Source: a virus. Taken from it: a stretch of 24,121 bases of DNA. The notes beneath the pieces are model-generated. The model saw only the letters and a program-made list of their open reading frames with translations, had not been told where the DNA came from and ran no database searches. Each line of letters begins with the position of its first letter. Position 1 is the first letter of the stretch. The stretch covers positions 1 to 24,121 of IMG/VR virus record IMGVR_UViG_3300021092_003150, one strand, 5' to 3'. The translations under genes were made by a program, and so were the position numbers. Shown piece after piece: positions 8,349 to 16,599 of the stretch.

Positions 8349-8655
8349 AGAAAAGGAAATGCTCGATACGTTTCAACCGCTCCACGATTTTGTCGTGATT
8401 CGCAAGTGGAAGGCCCCCGAGACAACAGCGGCAGGAATCATCGTGCCAGACGACCGCAAGGACTATCAGTCTAAGCGAGGCACCGTGATCAAGATAGGCA
8501 GTTGTGAGAATTTAAAGGTTCGTAAGCTGCCAGTACCCAACGTCAAGGTAGGAGACGAAGTTCTATTTACAGCATTCTCAGGTTCTGAAGTTCCTATGCC
8601 TGATGGGTATCTGATCATGAGGGCTACAGAGATCCTCGCCGTACTGGGGGGGTGA
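8326..8655 (+). CDS. groES: GroES-like co-chaperonin
   Basis: A 109-residue protein with the Cpn10 fold pattern: PLHDFVVIRKW at the first strand, a mobile loop with AGIIVPDD in the place of the GroES GGIVL tripeptide that docks into GroEL, then KRGTVIKIG, VKVGDEVLF and a C-terminal RATEILAVL strand. It would cap the host GroEL (no GroEL gene is present here), as T4 gp31 does for folding its capsid protein. The ATG at 8326 has AAGGA upstream; a second in-frame ATG at residue 12 has no usable spacing. The first 23 bases overlap the GIY-YIG gene, and its stop overlaps the next start (TGATG). Confidence 0.92.
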   Translation: MSIVPRLEEKEMLDTFQPLHDFVVIRKWKAPETTAAGIIVPDDRKDYQSKRGTVIKIGSCENLKVRKLPVPNVKVGDEVLFTAFSGSEVPMPDGYLIMRATEILAVLGG

Positions 8656-9581
8656 TGTACGATAAATCTTTCTTGCCGGTCAGCAAAGACTATAAAATTA
8701 AAGACTTGGAGACCGGCTTCAAACCACCCAAGAAGCCGATCTACAATCGTCCCGACCAATGCGTAGAAGCGGTAACGGCTTTCAATAATATTCTAATTAG
8801 ACAAAAGATTGATATTATTGGTAAGCCTCTGAGTCAAGAGAATCTTGCTGCACTTATTCGCACAGCCAGAAAGGTTACTGGCTGTGAGGCAGAAATAGGC
8901 AGAAATCTTTTACAGCCCTTTCTCGGATGCCTGATAACTAAAAGAATAAAAGACCTTATCTGCTGGCAGGTAGCAGGTAATCGTAAGCGAGTTCTTGATG
9001 AGTCTGTACTGCTCTACTCAGGAAAGCCTGAGGAGCTCGGCTGGATGAGTTGCGCTATTGCGGAGCACCTAGACGACTCCAGTTCTTTTCTAGGTTGCTA
9101 TCGTATACGAGTTTTAGACGGGCCTGCGGCAGGATTTGATATGTACATGAAGGTTCCCAAGACCTTCAGCCGTATGTCTCATGCGCTAGGAGCTCGCTAC
9201 AAGGTAGATAAGCAGCGAATAAAGCTATCGGACCCCAGGGAAGCAGTTCAGCTACAAATGCTGATATATCCCGATGCCGCCTCTCTATTACAATTTAATG
9301 CACATGTAGGGCACACTACCGCCAGTTTTAACGTTAAAGATAATTCAGTAGGTTTGCTAAGAGCTACCCCAAAGCAAAAGGCGTTTAATCTCAAGCTGAT
9401 GAAAGAACGTAAGAAAAATTGCCTACAATTTCTTACAACGGATTGCTCTAAATGCTGGGTTGGGTATGATTCGTGCCCTAGAGGTACACAGCCCTCGACT
9501 GAAATAAATCTACCTGCTCGTGTCAGCATCACCATCAAAGGAAAAAATATATGTCAGAAGAAGATTTCCGAAGAAGCTTAG
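8655..9581 (+). CDS. Hypothetical protein, 308 residues, C-terminal Cys cluster
   Basis: The frame also allows GTG 8652, but ATG 8655 overlaps the preceding stop as TGATG and has a G-rich stretch upstream, so it is preferred. The product is soluble and mixed alpha/beta with no membrane segment. Near the C-terminus is CLQFLTTDCSKCWVGYDSC, four cysteines that could bind a metal, followed by a basic tail. I do not recognise a family. It overlaps the next gene by 31 bases. Confidence 0.75.
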   Translation: MYDKSFLPVSKDYKIKDLETGFKPPKKPIYNRPDQCVEAVTAFNNILIRQKIDIIGKPLSQENLAALIRTARKVTGCEAEIGRNLLQPFLGCLITKRIKDLICWQVAGNRKRVLDESVLLYSGKPEELGWMSCAIAEHLDDSSSFLGCYRIRVLDGPAAGFDMYMKVPKTFSRMSHALGARYKVDKQRIKLSDPREAVQLQMLIYPDAASLLQFNAHVGHTTASFNVKDNSVGLLRATPKQKAFNLKLMKERKKNCLQFLTTDCSKCWVGYDSCPRGTQPSTEINLPARVSITIKGKNICQKKISEEA

Positions 9582-10057
9582 ATATTCCAGTTAACATGGC
9601 TCTTCCGTTTAATACTAACCATATGTTGTCGGTTAGTCCTCGCGGCGTGATGTCAGCTAATGAAAGCTATGTTCCTCAGCATGACATCATTAATTGTATA
9701 CCTGGCGCATTTGTGGGTATGTGCAATCTTATTCAACACGTAGACACATACGTCTCTACACAGAACTTGCAGATTTCTGAGGAAGAGATGCAAAAGGCTG
9801 TTGTGGCCATGCGCTACATACTATCTCGCGAAGGTATCAGCCACGCTACCCCTGAAGAGGCGTATACTGCATCTGGATTTACCGAGCTGTCCTGGCAAGC
9901 TCGCACTTGGGTTCTAAAGAATCTAGGTGATGTCCTTATTCGTATGTGGCATCAGGCAGCTATAGCCAGGGTTAACAGCTTCAAACAGTATATGGACTCT
10001 CCAGTCAACAATGCCGCAGAAAACGTACTCAAAAGCTTTAAGCGAGGTCTAGAATGA
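9551..10057 (+). CDS. Hypothetical protein, 168 residues
   Basis: ATG 9551 has AAGGAA upstream and lies inside the end of the previous gene. The product is mostly helical in the second half (EEEMQKAVVAMRYILSREG, WQARTWVLKNLGDVLIRMWHQAAIARV). No catalytic motif is seen. It ends in an ATGA overlap with the next gene, indicating translational coupling in a multigene operon. Confidence 0.75.
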   Translation: MSEEDFRRSLDIPVNMALPFNTNHMLSVSPRGVMSANESYVPQHDIINCIPGAFVGMCNLIQHVDTYVSTQNLQISEEEMQKAVVAMRYILSREGISHATPEEAYTASGFTELSWQARTWVLKNLGDVLIRMWHQAAIARVNSFKQYMDSPVNNAAENVLKSFKRGLE

Positions 10058-10497
10058 GCGACAACTTTATTGGTAAATTTGCGGTTAACGAGCAAAAAGC
10101 CCTAGGCTATATCGTAGATAAACACGCGCTTGGAGATCAGATTGTATATACGGGTATTCCGATTAATAGTAAACCCATTTGGATTAGCATTAAACCAATT
10201 ATGGTGTTTGATACCAAAATAGATCCCTCATCCTTAATAGACATTATTGCGCAAATAATTCCGTTTAATCCTACCTCTTCTAAAAAAAGCGGTTCACCAG
10301 AGGGTTCATTTCCATTTGTAGTTTTTGATCCCGTTGAAGGCATTAATGCAGAATATATCTTCAAAAATACCTACATGAATTTATTAGATCCGTTCTTTCA
10401 AGCTAAACTTGGGATGAAAAATAAAAAAATGCCAGAATCAAAAGACTTCAAAGTTGACAACGATAGCGACCCTGATAATAATGATCTAAATATATAA
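10054..10497 (+). CDS. Hypothetical protein, 147 residues
   Basis: Starts at ATG 10054 (GAGGT upstream) with a 4-base overlap with the previous gene and ends in a TAATG overlap with the RuvC-like gene. It has a mixed hydrophobic core (PIWISIKPIMVFD, SSLIDIIAQIIPF, FPFVVFDPVEGI) and an acidic, Asn/Asp-rich tail (VDNDSDPDNNDLNI) that is probably disordered. Not recognised. Confidence 0.72.
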   Translation: MSDNFIGKFAVNEQKALGYIVDKHALGDQIVYTGIPINSKPIWISIKPIMVFDTKIDPSSLIDIIAQIIPFNPTSSKKSGSPEGSFPFVVFDPVEGINAEYIFKNTYMNLLDPFFQAKLGMKNKKMPESKDFKVDNDSDPDNNDLNI

Positions 10498-11087
10498 TGA
10501 ATAATGCACCGCTCATAGTTTGTCTTGATCTAGCTCTTGCCAATACTGGCGTAGCAGTTCTTGCTATTAATCTTACTGAGGATGAACTTCTTCATGTGGA
10601 CACCATCCATACAGAGAAGACAGATAAAGCAAAACTGAAAAAGGCTAAGATGCGAGTATCAGACGATGAGTGGCGCAGAACTACAGAATTGGCACAATCT
10701 TTAGAGAAACTTCTCATGGAGTACTCTCCATGTCATATATTTATAGAGTGTCCTACAGGTGGATCAAAGAGCGCTCAAGCAGCTAAAAGTATGGCGATTG
10801 CCAGAGGTGCTGCTTGCGCTGTTGTAGATGGATTCAAAATCCCTACTACTCTCGTGACTCCGTTTGAGGCTAAACGTGCAGCTACCGGTAATATGTCAGC
10901 CTCTAAAGAAGATGTCAAAATTTCCGTAAAGACTTTATTTCCAAACTTTGAAGGATGGGTAAAAGGAAAACGAGGGCAAGTACTAGAAGGAAAGAACGAA
11001 CACGTATATGATGCGCTGTCAGTGTATATGGCAGCTAGAACAACTAACCCCTATAAGGAACTAAAAAATGTCAGAGACCAAAAATAA
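10497..11087 (+). CDS. RuvC-fold nuclease (Holliday-junction resolvase-like)
   Basis: A 196-residue protein of RuvC size with RNase H-fold acidic residues in order: Asp11 in the first strand (IVCLDLALANTG), Glu84 (HIFIECPTGGSKS) after the central strand, and EHVYDALSVYMAA near the end (Glu168, Asp172). A Lys in SASKEDVK (137) fits the region before the last acidic pair. Such enzymes resolve branched DNA before packaging or during replication. The sequence after Asp11 is not the strict DPGxxxTG but keeps an equivalent TG. The start overlaps the previous stop (TAATG). The RNase H-like fold is fairly safe; resolvase activity is inferred. Confidence 0.75.
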   Translation: MNNAPLIVCLDLALANTGVAVLAINLTEDELLHVDTIHTEKTDKAKLKKAKMRVSDDEWRRTTELAQSLEKLLMEYSPCHIFIECPTGGSKSAQAAKSMAIARGAACAVVDGFKIPTTLVTPFEAKRAATGNMSASKEDVKISVKTLFPNFEGWVKGKRGQVLEGKNEHVYDALSVYMAARTTNPYKELKNVRDQK

Positions 11088-11388
11088 CAAACAAGTATCG
11101 TTACTAAATGAAAGCACCTGTTTTACCCGTATGCCCAATCCAGAGGGTGAAGGTGAACTACTAGAAATAAAAGTCACTACCAAGGTGCGCACTCAACTAG
11201 GTGTCATGCACGACACCGCTCAGAGCTTCGTCCTTAGTGGTCAAGACGCAGCTGATACGCTTGGATCTCTCCGAGTCATTCATAACAATCTACAGCTGAT
11301 GCTTATGCGAGCTCAACAAGAAAACGAAAAGACTACTGAAACAACAGCGACAAATGCACCTCTTGAAGTAGTTAAAACCGCAGAGTAA
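11068..11388 (+). CDS. Hypothetical protein, 106 residues
   Basis: ATG 11068 has AAGGAA upstream and overlaps the RuvC-like gene by 20 bases. It has a central beta-like part (ELLEIKVTTKVRTQLGVMHDTAQSFVLSG), a helix (AADTLGSLRVIHNNLQLMLMRAQQE) and a Thr/Ala-rich tail. Family not recognised. Confidence 0.72.
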   Translation: MSETKNNKQVSLLNESTCFTRMPNPEGEGELLEIKVTTKVRTQLGVMHDTAQSFVLSGQDAADTLGSLRVIHNNLQLMLMRAQQENEKTTETTATNAPLEVVKTAE

Positions 11389-11399
11389 AGTGCACGGTT

Positions 11400-12044
11400 G
11401 TGGACAACTCTACTAATAGAATATTCACCCCGGCAAAAGCAGCATCTTCTCCTTTAAGCACCGAACTGGTGCAGGAAGATGCAGTCGAACCTCAGGATGA
11501 ACTGCAAAGTTGGACTAAAGACTACAGCTTGTTTTTTGTCAACACTTTGCACATGTATCTGCGTATTCCAATCAGCCTCTTTGAGCTATATGCTAAAGAG
11601 TTCAATAAGCGGCTAAAGATAATGCACTTTGTATTACCTGGTCCTTTACTTATTGAAGATGTTGTTACCCCTGGAGGATTTGCTTCACCTGAAGCTGGCT
11701 GGAGTAGATACTTGCACGGAATGCCAAAAGAGGATTGGCCAGACTTCAAAAATTGGTTAAGCAATTCTAAATGGCTTGCGCAAAATGCCGCAGGGGAAAA
11801 AATTCTATATGGTTGTGAAGTAGAAGATGTCGAGGTCCGAGATCCCGTAAAGCTGCAAACAATGCAGATAGTGGGTATAAAAGAATTTGTACCCATCACT
11901 TTTTTTATGCCATCTAACCCATCCGGTAGAATATATCTCAACATTAAAAACGGTCCTCCATTTAAATGTATGTATATTAACCGGAATGGGGCAGGAGCAG
12001 GAGAAGCAGCAGCCTTATTTAAGAAACTGAGAGAAGTGATTTGA
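11400..12044 (+). CDS. Hypothetical protein, 214 residues
   Basis: The frame opens at GTG 11400, eleven bases after the previous stop, without a good Shine-Dalgarno, so the true start is uncertain. The first 35 residues are low-complexity. The remainder is a globular, aromatic-rich domain (DYSLFFVNTLHMYLRIPISLFELYAKEF, PKEDWPDFKNWLSNSKWLAQNAAG, ITFFMPSNPSGRIYLNIKNG). It ends with TGA overlapping the TTG start of the next gene. Not recognised. Confidence 0.7.
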   Translation: MDNSTNRIFTPAKAASSPLSTELVQEDAVEPQDELQSWTKDYSLFFVNTLHMYLRIPISLFELYAKEFNKRLKIMHFVLPGPLLIEDVVTPGGFASPEAGWSRYLHGMPKEDWPDFKNWLSNSKWLAQNAAGEKILYGCEVEDVEVRDPVKLQTMQIVGIKEFVPITFFMPSNPSGRIYLNIKNGPPFKCMYINRNGAGAGEAAALFKKLREVI

Positions 12045-12301
12045 AAATTAATTTTCACGAAATAGATCCCATGGAAGCCGAGGCCGTCTTTCCAAAGGAC
12101 AATAAAGGCATTTCTATGGTCGTTGAGCCTTCATTCTACGGTAAGTCCAAGAATGCGATGATATGTGTTCTTACCTCTACCAGCAATACAGGCAAATGGT
12201 TGTACAGGTATCGACTCAAGGTAACTGATACAGGCAAGCTTGTACTTGAAGATTTAGGGGAAAAACGCAAACTTGATGTGGACCTGCCTGCGCTTAAATA
12301 G
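12041..12301 (+). CDS. Small hypothetical protein, 86 residues, TTG start
   Basis: The start is TTG 12041, overlapping the previous stop, with GAGAAG just upstream; the first in-frame ATG (12071) has no Shine-Dalgarno. The product looks like a small beta domain (GISMVVEPSFYG, NAMICVLTSTS, KWLYRYRLKVTDTGKLVLEDLG). Not recognised. Confidence 0.65.
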   Translation: MKINFHEIDPMEAEAVFPKDNKGISMVVEPSFYGKSKNAMICVLTSTSNTGKWLYRYRLKVTDTGKLVLEDLGEKRKLDVDLPALK

Positions 12302-12336
12302 CCACTTAAATGAGTTAAAATAACTTGGTCCTGTTT

Positions 12337-12357
12337 CGCCATGAATCGTTCATGGCG
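12337..12357 (+). repeat. 9-bp hairpin in the gap before the 359-residue gene
   Basis: CGCCATGAA (12337-12345), loop TCG, TTCATGGCG (12349-12357). A second, weaker hairpin (CGCCGA / TCGGCG) follows around 12378-12399, with a short T-run after it. Together they fill most of the 123-base gap 12302-12424. They may be an attenuator or a processing signal of the leader; no convincing promoter hexamers are visible here. Confidence 0.45.
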
Positions 12358-12424
12358 TACTGAGGCCATAAAACTTACGCCGATCTACAATCGTCGGCGG
12401 CTTTTACTAAAAAGAGGTGAAATA

Positions 12425-13504
12425 ATGAGACACTGCAAGGAAGCAGTCGTCAAGCCGTTGTCTATTACAAAGGCATACGGTTACATCAATGAGTGGGGTG
12501 TTTCATATGCCGAAAAATTTAGGCATCGAAATGCTTTGTTCATTGGTTCAGCAGATACCACGGTATGCGCACTCATCATGCGCATGCCCAACGGTATTTC
12601 AGAAGCTTACTGTCTTTTCCACCATTGGACAGAAGGTGAAGATAAGCATCTTAATTTCTTCACTAGCGTGGCATCTTGCATTAATTTGGAAAAACAGGAT
12701 GCACCTAAATGGTTCTTCGATGGAGAGCAAGTCGAGCTAAAGGAACTAGCTAAAACCAGTAATGAAGAAGCGGCTCAAAGGGCTAGAATGGTGGTGTCAG
12801 GACTCCCAGCACTTGCCTGCCTGGCATACAAGTCTTACCTAATTAATGAGGCTTTTAGAAGTCCCAAATTTTGGGTGAATGAGCCAATTCTTATGGTACC
12901 TAAATCGTGTGGCAAAGTAGATATAGCTTTAAATGTAGTCGAGTCATTCTTGAGTTTTATTTGCTCAGGGATGGGCGGCTTAATGAGTCCAGCATACTTG
13001 CGCACAAGAGAGTTGGTGCATAGTTATGCGATTACTCCTTGGCAAATGTATTTAAATGCCGGCTGTGATCCAAAAATCATGATGTCCGACTTCGGCAAGA
13101 AGCAGGGCATGCTTGGTAAGTTGATTAAGGTTGTTTCTGATACTATTGAACAACCGATCGAAATGCTCGGAGTCAATCAGAGAAGTCTCCCTTTGTTACT
13201 AAGTCCAATACAAATCAAGGCATTCAAAGATTGTGTTCCTTGGTTTGTTATGGATGTAGATGGATATGTAGTGCCACAACATAAAGACTGTTTCCTCATG
13301 GGTCGGCGTATGGATACTTTCCAAACGCAGCACAAAAGCCATATAGCAGCGAGGCAATTGGGTTTCGAGATTCCAAATATTGAAGAGCTTCGGCAGCAAA
13401 CGCGTTCTGCCGAGACTCCAAATCAAAAAGCCCCGCTGGTAGTAGAATTGAAAACCCCTGCACAGATAACCCCTGTTGTAGAACTGGAGTCCAGTAAGAC
13501 TTAA
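12425..13504 (+). CDS. Hypothetical protein, 359 residues
   Basis: The frame is open from ATG 12341, but that start lies inside a hairpin and has no Shine-Dalgarno; ATG 12425 has AGAGGTGA upstream and is preferred. The protein is soluble with many aromatic residues (YCLFHHWTEGEDKHLNFF, PWFVMDVDGYVVPQHKDCFLMG). The last 40 residues are Pro/Val/Glu/Thr-rich and low-complexity (QKAPLVVELKTPAQITPVVELESSKT) with a repeated PxVVEL. I recognise no family. It is the last gene before a strong terminator. Confidence 0.75.
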   Translation: MRHCKEAVVKPLSITKAYGYINEWGVSYAEKFRHRNALFIGSADTTVCALIMRMPNGISEAYCLFHHWTEGEDKHLNFFTSVASCINLEKQDAPKWFFDGEQVELKELAKTSNEEAAQRARMVVSGLPALACLAYKSYLINEAFRSPKFWVNEPILMVPKSCGKVDIALNVVESFLSFICSGMGGLMSPAYLRTRELVHSYAITPWQMYLNAGCDPKIMMSDFGKKQGMLGKLIKVVSDTIEQPIEMLGVNQRSLPLLLSPIQIKAFKDCVPWFVMDVDGYVVPQHKDCFLMGRRMDTFQTQHKSHIAARQLGFEIPNIEELRQQTRSAETPNQKAPLVVELKTPAQITPVVELESSKT

Positions 13505-13525
13505 TTTACACTATTCGCACCTCAT

Positions 13526-13575
13526 CCCACCCCATATAGCATGCATGCATGTTGTGTGGGGTGGGTTTTATTTTT
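13526..13575 (+). terminator. Strong intrinsic terminator
   Basis: CCCACCCCATATAGCATG (13526-13543) and 13548-13565 pair along all 18 positions when G-U pairs are allowed, closing on a CATG loop, and TTTTATTTTT follows. It ends the long operon upstream. The remaining bases to 13620 contain no convincing promoter, only AGGAAT before the next start. Confidence 0.9.
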
Positions 13576-13620
13576 CCCAGCTACAGACATCACCCTTACA
13601 TTTAGGAATCAAAGAATAAT

Positions 13621-14124
13621 ATGATACTTTCAGACTATCTTGCTTGTGTAATTAGGGCTGTAGATAAAGCCAAAGTACTACCCGCCGAAGAAATTCGCAA
13701 GGTCGTAGGACTTGACGTTTGCACCTATGATCAGATCATAGGGGGTGCTGACGGACAGAATATTACCATAGAGCATGCTAATCGAATTGTAGACTTTTTC
13801 GGTATGGGCGTGTTTCAAACAACCTTTGTTAAAGAGACTTTCGTATCCGGCAATTCTCACTACAGAACTTGGGAAAGCTTGGAGAAGGATGAGAAAGAAA
13901 TTATCAATGTTGCGGCAGTATTCACGTCAAATAACTCCAAAAGTCCAATCGCCGTTTTGAACTACACAAAGGAGTGTTCATACTTTTTAGACAGCTGTGA
14001 TAATTTAATTTCAATCATTAAAGATACCGGAGCAACTGATGACAACAGCATTAAATCAGAAAACAGCCAACAAGGCGGGGCTGATACTGTTAAAGATTCC
14101 ATATCATTGGGAGACAGAGTCTAG
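13621..14124 (+). CDS. Hypothetical protein, possible helix-turn-helix N-terminus
   Basis: A 167-residue protein. The N-terminal 65 residues (VIRAVDKAKVLPAEEIRKVVGL ... ITIEHANRIVDFFGM) loosely follow the helix order of XRE/Cro-type DNA-binding domains, including a final PTxExxxxIAxxF-like helix, but the key turn is not clear. The C-terminal 35 residues are polar and disordered. It is first after a terminator, which would suit a regulator. The call is tentative. Confidence 0.65.
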   Translation: MILSDYLACVIRAVDKAKVLPAEEIRKVVGLDVCTYDQIIGGADGQNITIEHANRIVDFFGMGVFQTTFVKETFVSGNSHYRTWESLEKDEKEIINVAAVFTSNNSKSPIAVLNYTKECSYFLDSCDNLISIIKDTGATDDNSIKSENSQQGGADTVKDSISLGDRV

Positions 14125-14296
14125 TGTTGAGGCTAATTCAGTTGAGTCTCGAGAAATGGCACAGGTTGAAGTATCGGAGTATAAAAACAAAATAAAAAAA
14201 GACGAGTCAGCTAAACATTACTTTCTTCTAATAGAGGGTTCTATTGTTCCTACCGCAGAGTGGGCCTCTGCTGATGAATTCGTATACCACGCATAA
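14039..14296 (+). CDS. Small hypothetical protein overlapping the previous gene
   Basis: ATG 14039 has GGAG six bases ahead but overlaps the upstream gene by 86 bases, giving 85 residues. A shorter version from ATG 14156 (46 residues, MAQVEVSEYKNKIKKDE) overlaps only slightly if at all, but has a weaker ribosome binding site. The conserved-looking part is the C-terminus (AKHYFLLIEGSIVPTAEWASADEFVYHA). Not recognised. Confidence 0.55.
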   Translation: MTTALNQKTANKAGLILLKIPYHWETESSVEANSVESREMAQVEVSEYKNKIKKDESAKHYFLLIEGSIVPTAEWASADEFVYHA

Positions 14297-14314
14297 AAAC
14301 AGGATTAAAAACAA

Positions 14315-15340
14315 ATGACAGCATCAGTCAACTATATCGAAAAACTTAAGCAGTATCGTAGCGCTAACGTTCCTCTTCTCATCTTTGGTGGTCCCGGTAT
14401 TGGTAAGTCCGAGATCTGCAAGGCTGCAGCAGAAGGCGACGAGGTTAAGGACGTTCGTCTTTCTATGTTGGAGCCGGTGGACATGCGAGGCATGCCAGTT
14501 ATTAACCGCAAAGGTGATGGCACCGAGTTCAGTGTTGAGTGGGCAAAGCCTGACTTTTTACCGACTAGCGGTAAGGGTATAGTCCTCTTTGATGAGCTGA
14601 ATACCGCTGACCCCAGTGTCCAGAATGCTGCTCTGCAGTTCATCCTGGATCGTCGCTGTGGTCCGCACAAGCTTGGTGACGGCTGGTGGATCGTGGCTTG
14701 TGGCAACAAGTCATCGCACAAAGCCCACGTTAATCCGCTTTCTGCTCCTCTCCGTAATCGTTTTGTGATTCTGGAGATGCAGCCGGACTTCAACCAGTGG
14801 CGCAATTGGGCGATGAATAACTACATTCACGAGAATGTGCTTGGCTTCATGAGCAGTACCAGCGGTCAGCACCTGTACTCTGATCCTCAGGACGAGTATG
14901 GCAACTTCCCGACTCCTCGTGGCTGGACCATGGTTTCTCGCCTTCTCAAATGCAACATCAGCGAGCGTGAAGCTATTGAGGGGGCTATTGGCAAAGGCGC
15001 AGCCAACTGGTTTATGCAATACTGCAATGAAATCAAAGTAATGCCGAACATCGACGATCTACTGGAGGGCAAAACCACATACCAAGACGGTCCCAACAAA
15101 CTGTCTGTGACCTATGCGGTCGTTAGCAATATTCTTTATCGAGCTCTGCGCAATATCAATATAATTGATAAGGGCGCAAACGTAATGATGGGTATTCGCC
15201 CTGAGATCAGCAGCCTATATTTTGGTGGTTTACTGCAGCAGAGGAATGAGAAGTTTATGCTGGCCGTTATGAAGTCTCAGAATGCAAAGAACTGGCTTTC
15301 TAAGCACCGTAGCCTCTTGGTGCCATTCGAGGTTGAATAA
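14315..15340 (+). CDS. MoxR-type AAA+ ATPase
   Basis: A 341-residue AAA+ protein. Walker A is GGPGIGKS (25-32), Walker B is IVLFDE with Asp93-Glu94, sensor 1 is CGNKSS (Asn131), and an LRNRF motif near 147 supplies candidate arginine fingers. The DMRGMP insert before Walker B is typical of the MoxR/chelatase group, whose members work with a VWA-domain partner to remodel proteins or insert metals. The next gene is such a partner and starts in the stop codon of this one (TAATG), so the two are very likely one functional unit. The target in the phage is unknown. Confidence 0.9.
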   Translation: MTASVNYIEKLKQYRSANVPLLIFGGPGIGKSEICKAAAEGDEVKDVRLSMLEPVDMRGMPVINRKGDGTEFSVEWAKPDFLPTSGKGIVLFDELNTADPSVQNAALQFILDRRCGPHKLGDGWWIVACGNKSSHKAHVNPLSAPLRNRFVILEMQPDFNQWRNWAMNNYIHENVLGFMSSTSGQHLYSDPQDEYGNFPTPRGWTMVSRLLKCNISEREAIEGAIGKGAANWFMQYCNEIKVMPNIDDLLEGKTTYQDGPNKLSVTYAVVSNILYRALRNINIIDKGANVMMGIRPEISSLYFGGLLQQRNEKFMLAVMKSQNAKNWLSKHRSLLVPFEVE

Positions 15341-16590
15341 TGTTGAAAACCGAAATTGATCCAATAAGAGTTCAGACCGCCAAAAAGCGACTGAACAGAT
15401 CGATGTTCAGAATGTTCCAGGATTTTCCTTTCTGGGCATTTCTGATTGAGAAATGCAACGTCAGATTGACCGAAGACAAGAGGGTGTCCACTGCTTGCAT
15501 TGATCGCAATGGCAACATCTTATTCAATCTGGAATTCTTCACCTCCTTGAATGACAACATGCTCCATTTTGTGCTGGCCCATGAAGTCATGCATATGTTG
15601 TTGGATCATCACAGCCGGGTAGGTGGACGTCAAGCAGATCTATGGAATATAGCTGGCGATGTGCTCATCAACGAGATGCTAAAGGATCACTTCAGCAATA
15701 AAAACATAAGTTTGGATTTATCGCAGTACATCCACAGTAAGGTTTTTAATTTTGAAGTTAACCACAATACGATGACTACAGAGGATATTTACGAGCTGCT
15801 GGTCAAGAACAACCCTGATATGTGTTTTTTGAAGGGAAAAGGTGGTCTATCTGGTAAAAGCTCAGATCAGGGTGATATTCAGAGTGGCAACGACTTGGCG
15901 AACTTTGAGCCAGGAGATGAACCATCAGGTCAGGATATTAGAACAGCCTCTGAGGACACACCTCAGAATGCCAAGGAGTGGGCAGAAGCCGGACTCGAAG
16001 CTGCTACTCGCAGTCGCATGGCTGGCAGCTGCCCAGAATTTATGGAGCGGCAGATTGACAAGCTGCTGAATCCAGAAATTGCTTGGAACGAGGTGCTGGC
16101 TTATTACTTGCGAAACAAGTTTTGTATGAGTAGCAAGAGTCGGCACACTTTCACTCCGCCGAATCGACGATATCTGTATAAAGATATTATCATGACTAGT
16201 CGAATTGGAAAGAAGAAACCTAGCATAGCATTCTCTGTTGACACCTCTGGATCTATGTCCGCTAACGACATAGCCAAGGGTATAACAGAGATGGATGCCA
16301 TTCGTAATATGTACAAGGTGCCTGTCTATTTGTTAGAAGCAGATGCAAAAGTACATAATGCGAAATGGGTACAGCCAAATGAGCAAATCCCCTCATTGAA
16401 AGGCGGTGGTGGCACTTCATTTGTGCCGGTGATGAGTCATTTAAAGGAGCATAAGCCGGATGTAGATGTACTTGTTTACTTCACTGATGGCTATGGCGAT
16501 TTTGGTAGTGATCCTGGGTTTGATGTTATCTGGATAATCAATTCTTCGGTTAATCCCCCCTACGGCAAAACCATCCGTATCAACTTTTAA
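15340..16590 (+). CDS. VWA / metallopeptidase-like partner of the MoxR ATPase (DUF2201-like)
   Basis: A 416-residue protein with two parts. The N-terminal part has an HExxH zinc motif (HEVMH, 81-85) with further His at 90-91, in the sequence FVLAHEVMHMLLDHHSR. A linker of about 170-220 is polar and acidic. The C-terminal part has a VWA-like MIDAS: DTSGS at 301-305, a Thr in GGGGTSF (about 359) and TDG with Asp383. This order matches the DUF2201 family of VWA-like putative metallopeptidases. It starts in the stop codon of the AAA+ gene. Protease activity is not proven by the motif; a structural or chaperone role is equally possible. Confidence 0.87.
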   Translation: MLKTEIDPIRVQTAKKRLNRSMFRMFQDFPFWAFLIEKCNVRLTEDKRVSTACIDRNGNILFNLEFFTSLNDNMLHFVLAHEVMHMLLDHHSRVGGRQADLWNIAGDVLINEMLKDHFSNKNISLDLSQYIHSKVFNFEVNHNTMTTEDIYELLVKNNPDMCFLKGKGGLSGKSSDQGDIQSGNDLANFEPGDEPSGQDIRTASEDTPQNAKEWAEAGLEAATRSRMAGSCPEFMERQIDKLLNPEIAWNEVLAYYLRNKFCMSSKSRHTFTPPNRRYLYKDIIMTSRIGKKKPSIAFSVDTSGSMSANDIAKGITEMDAIRNMYKVPVYLLEADAKVHNAKWVQPNEQIPSLKGGGGTSFVPVMSHLKEHKPDVDVLVYFTDGYGDFGSDPGFDVIWIINSSVNPPYGKTIRINF

Positions 16591-16599
16591 AAAAGGAAT

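Noticed and set aside
7589-8425. 278-residue open frame on the - strand
   Set aside because: It is the reverse of the 51-bp repeat array. The repeats keep the opposite strand free of stops, and the peptide is a monotonous repeat (ALILALTSGSA type) without a ribosome binding site.
11522-12058. 178-residue open frame on the - strand
   Set aside because: It is fully antisense to two genes with better codon sense and ribosome binding sites, and has no recognisable domain.
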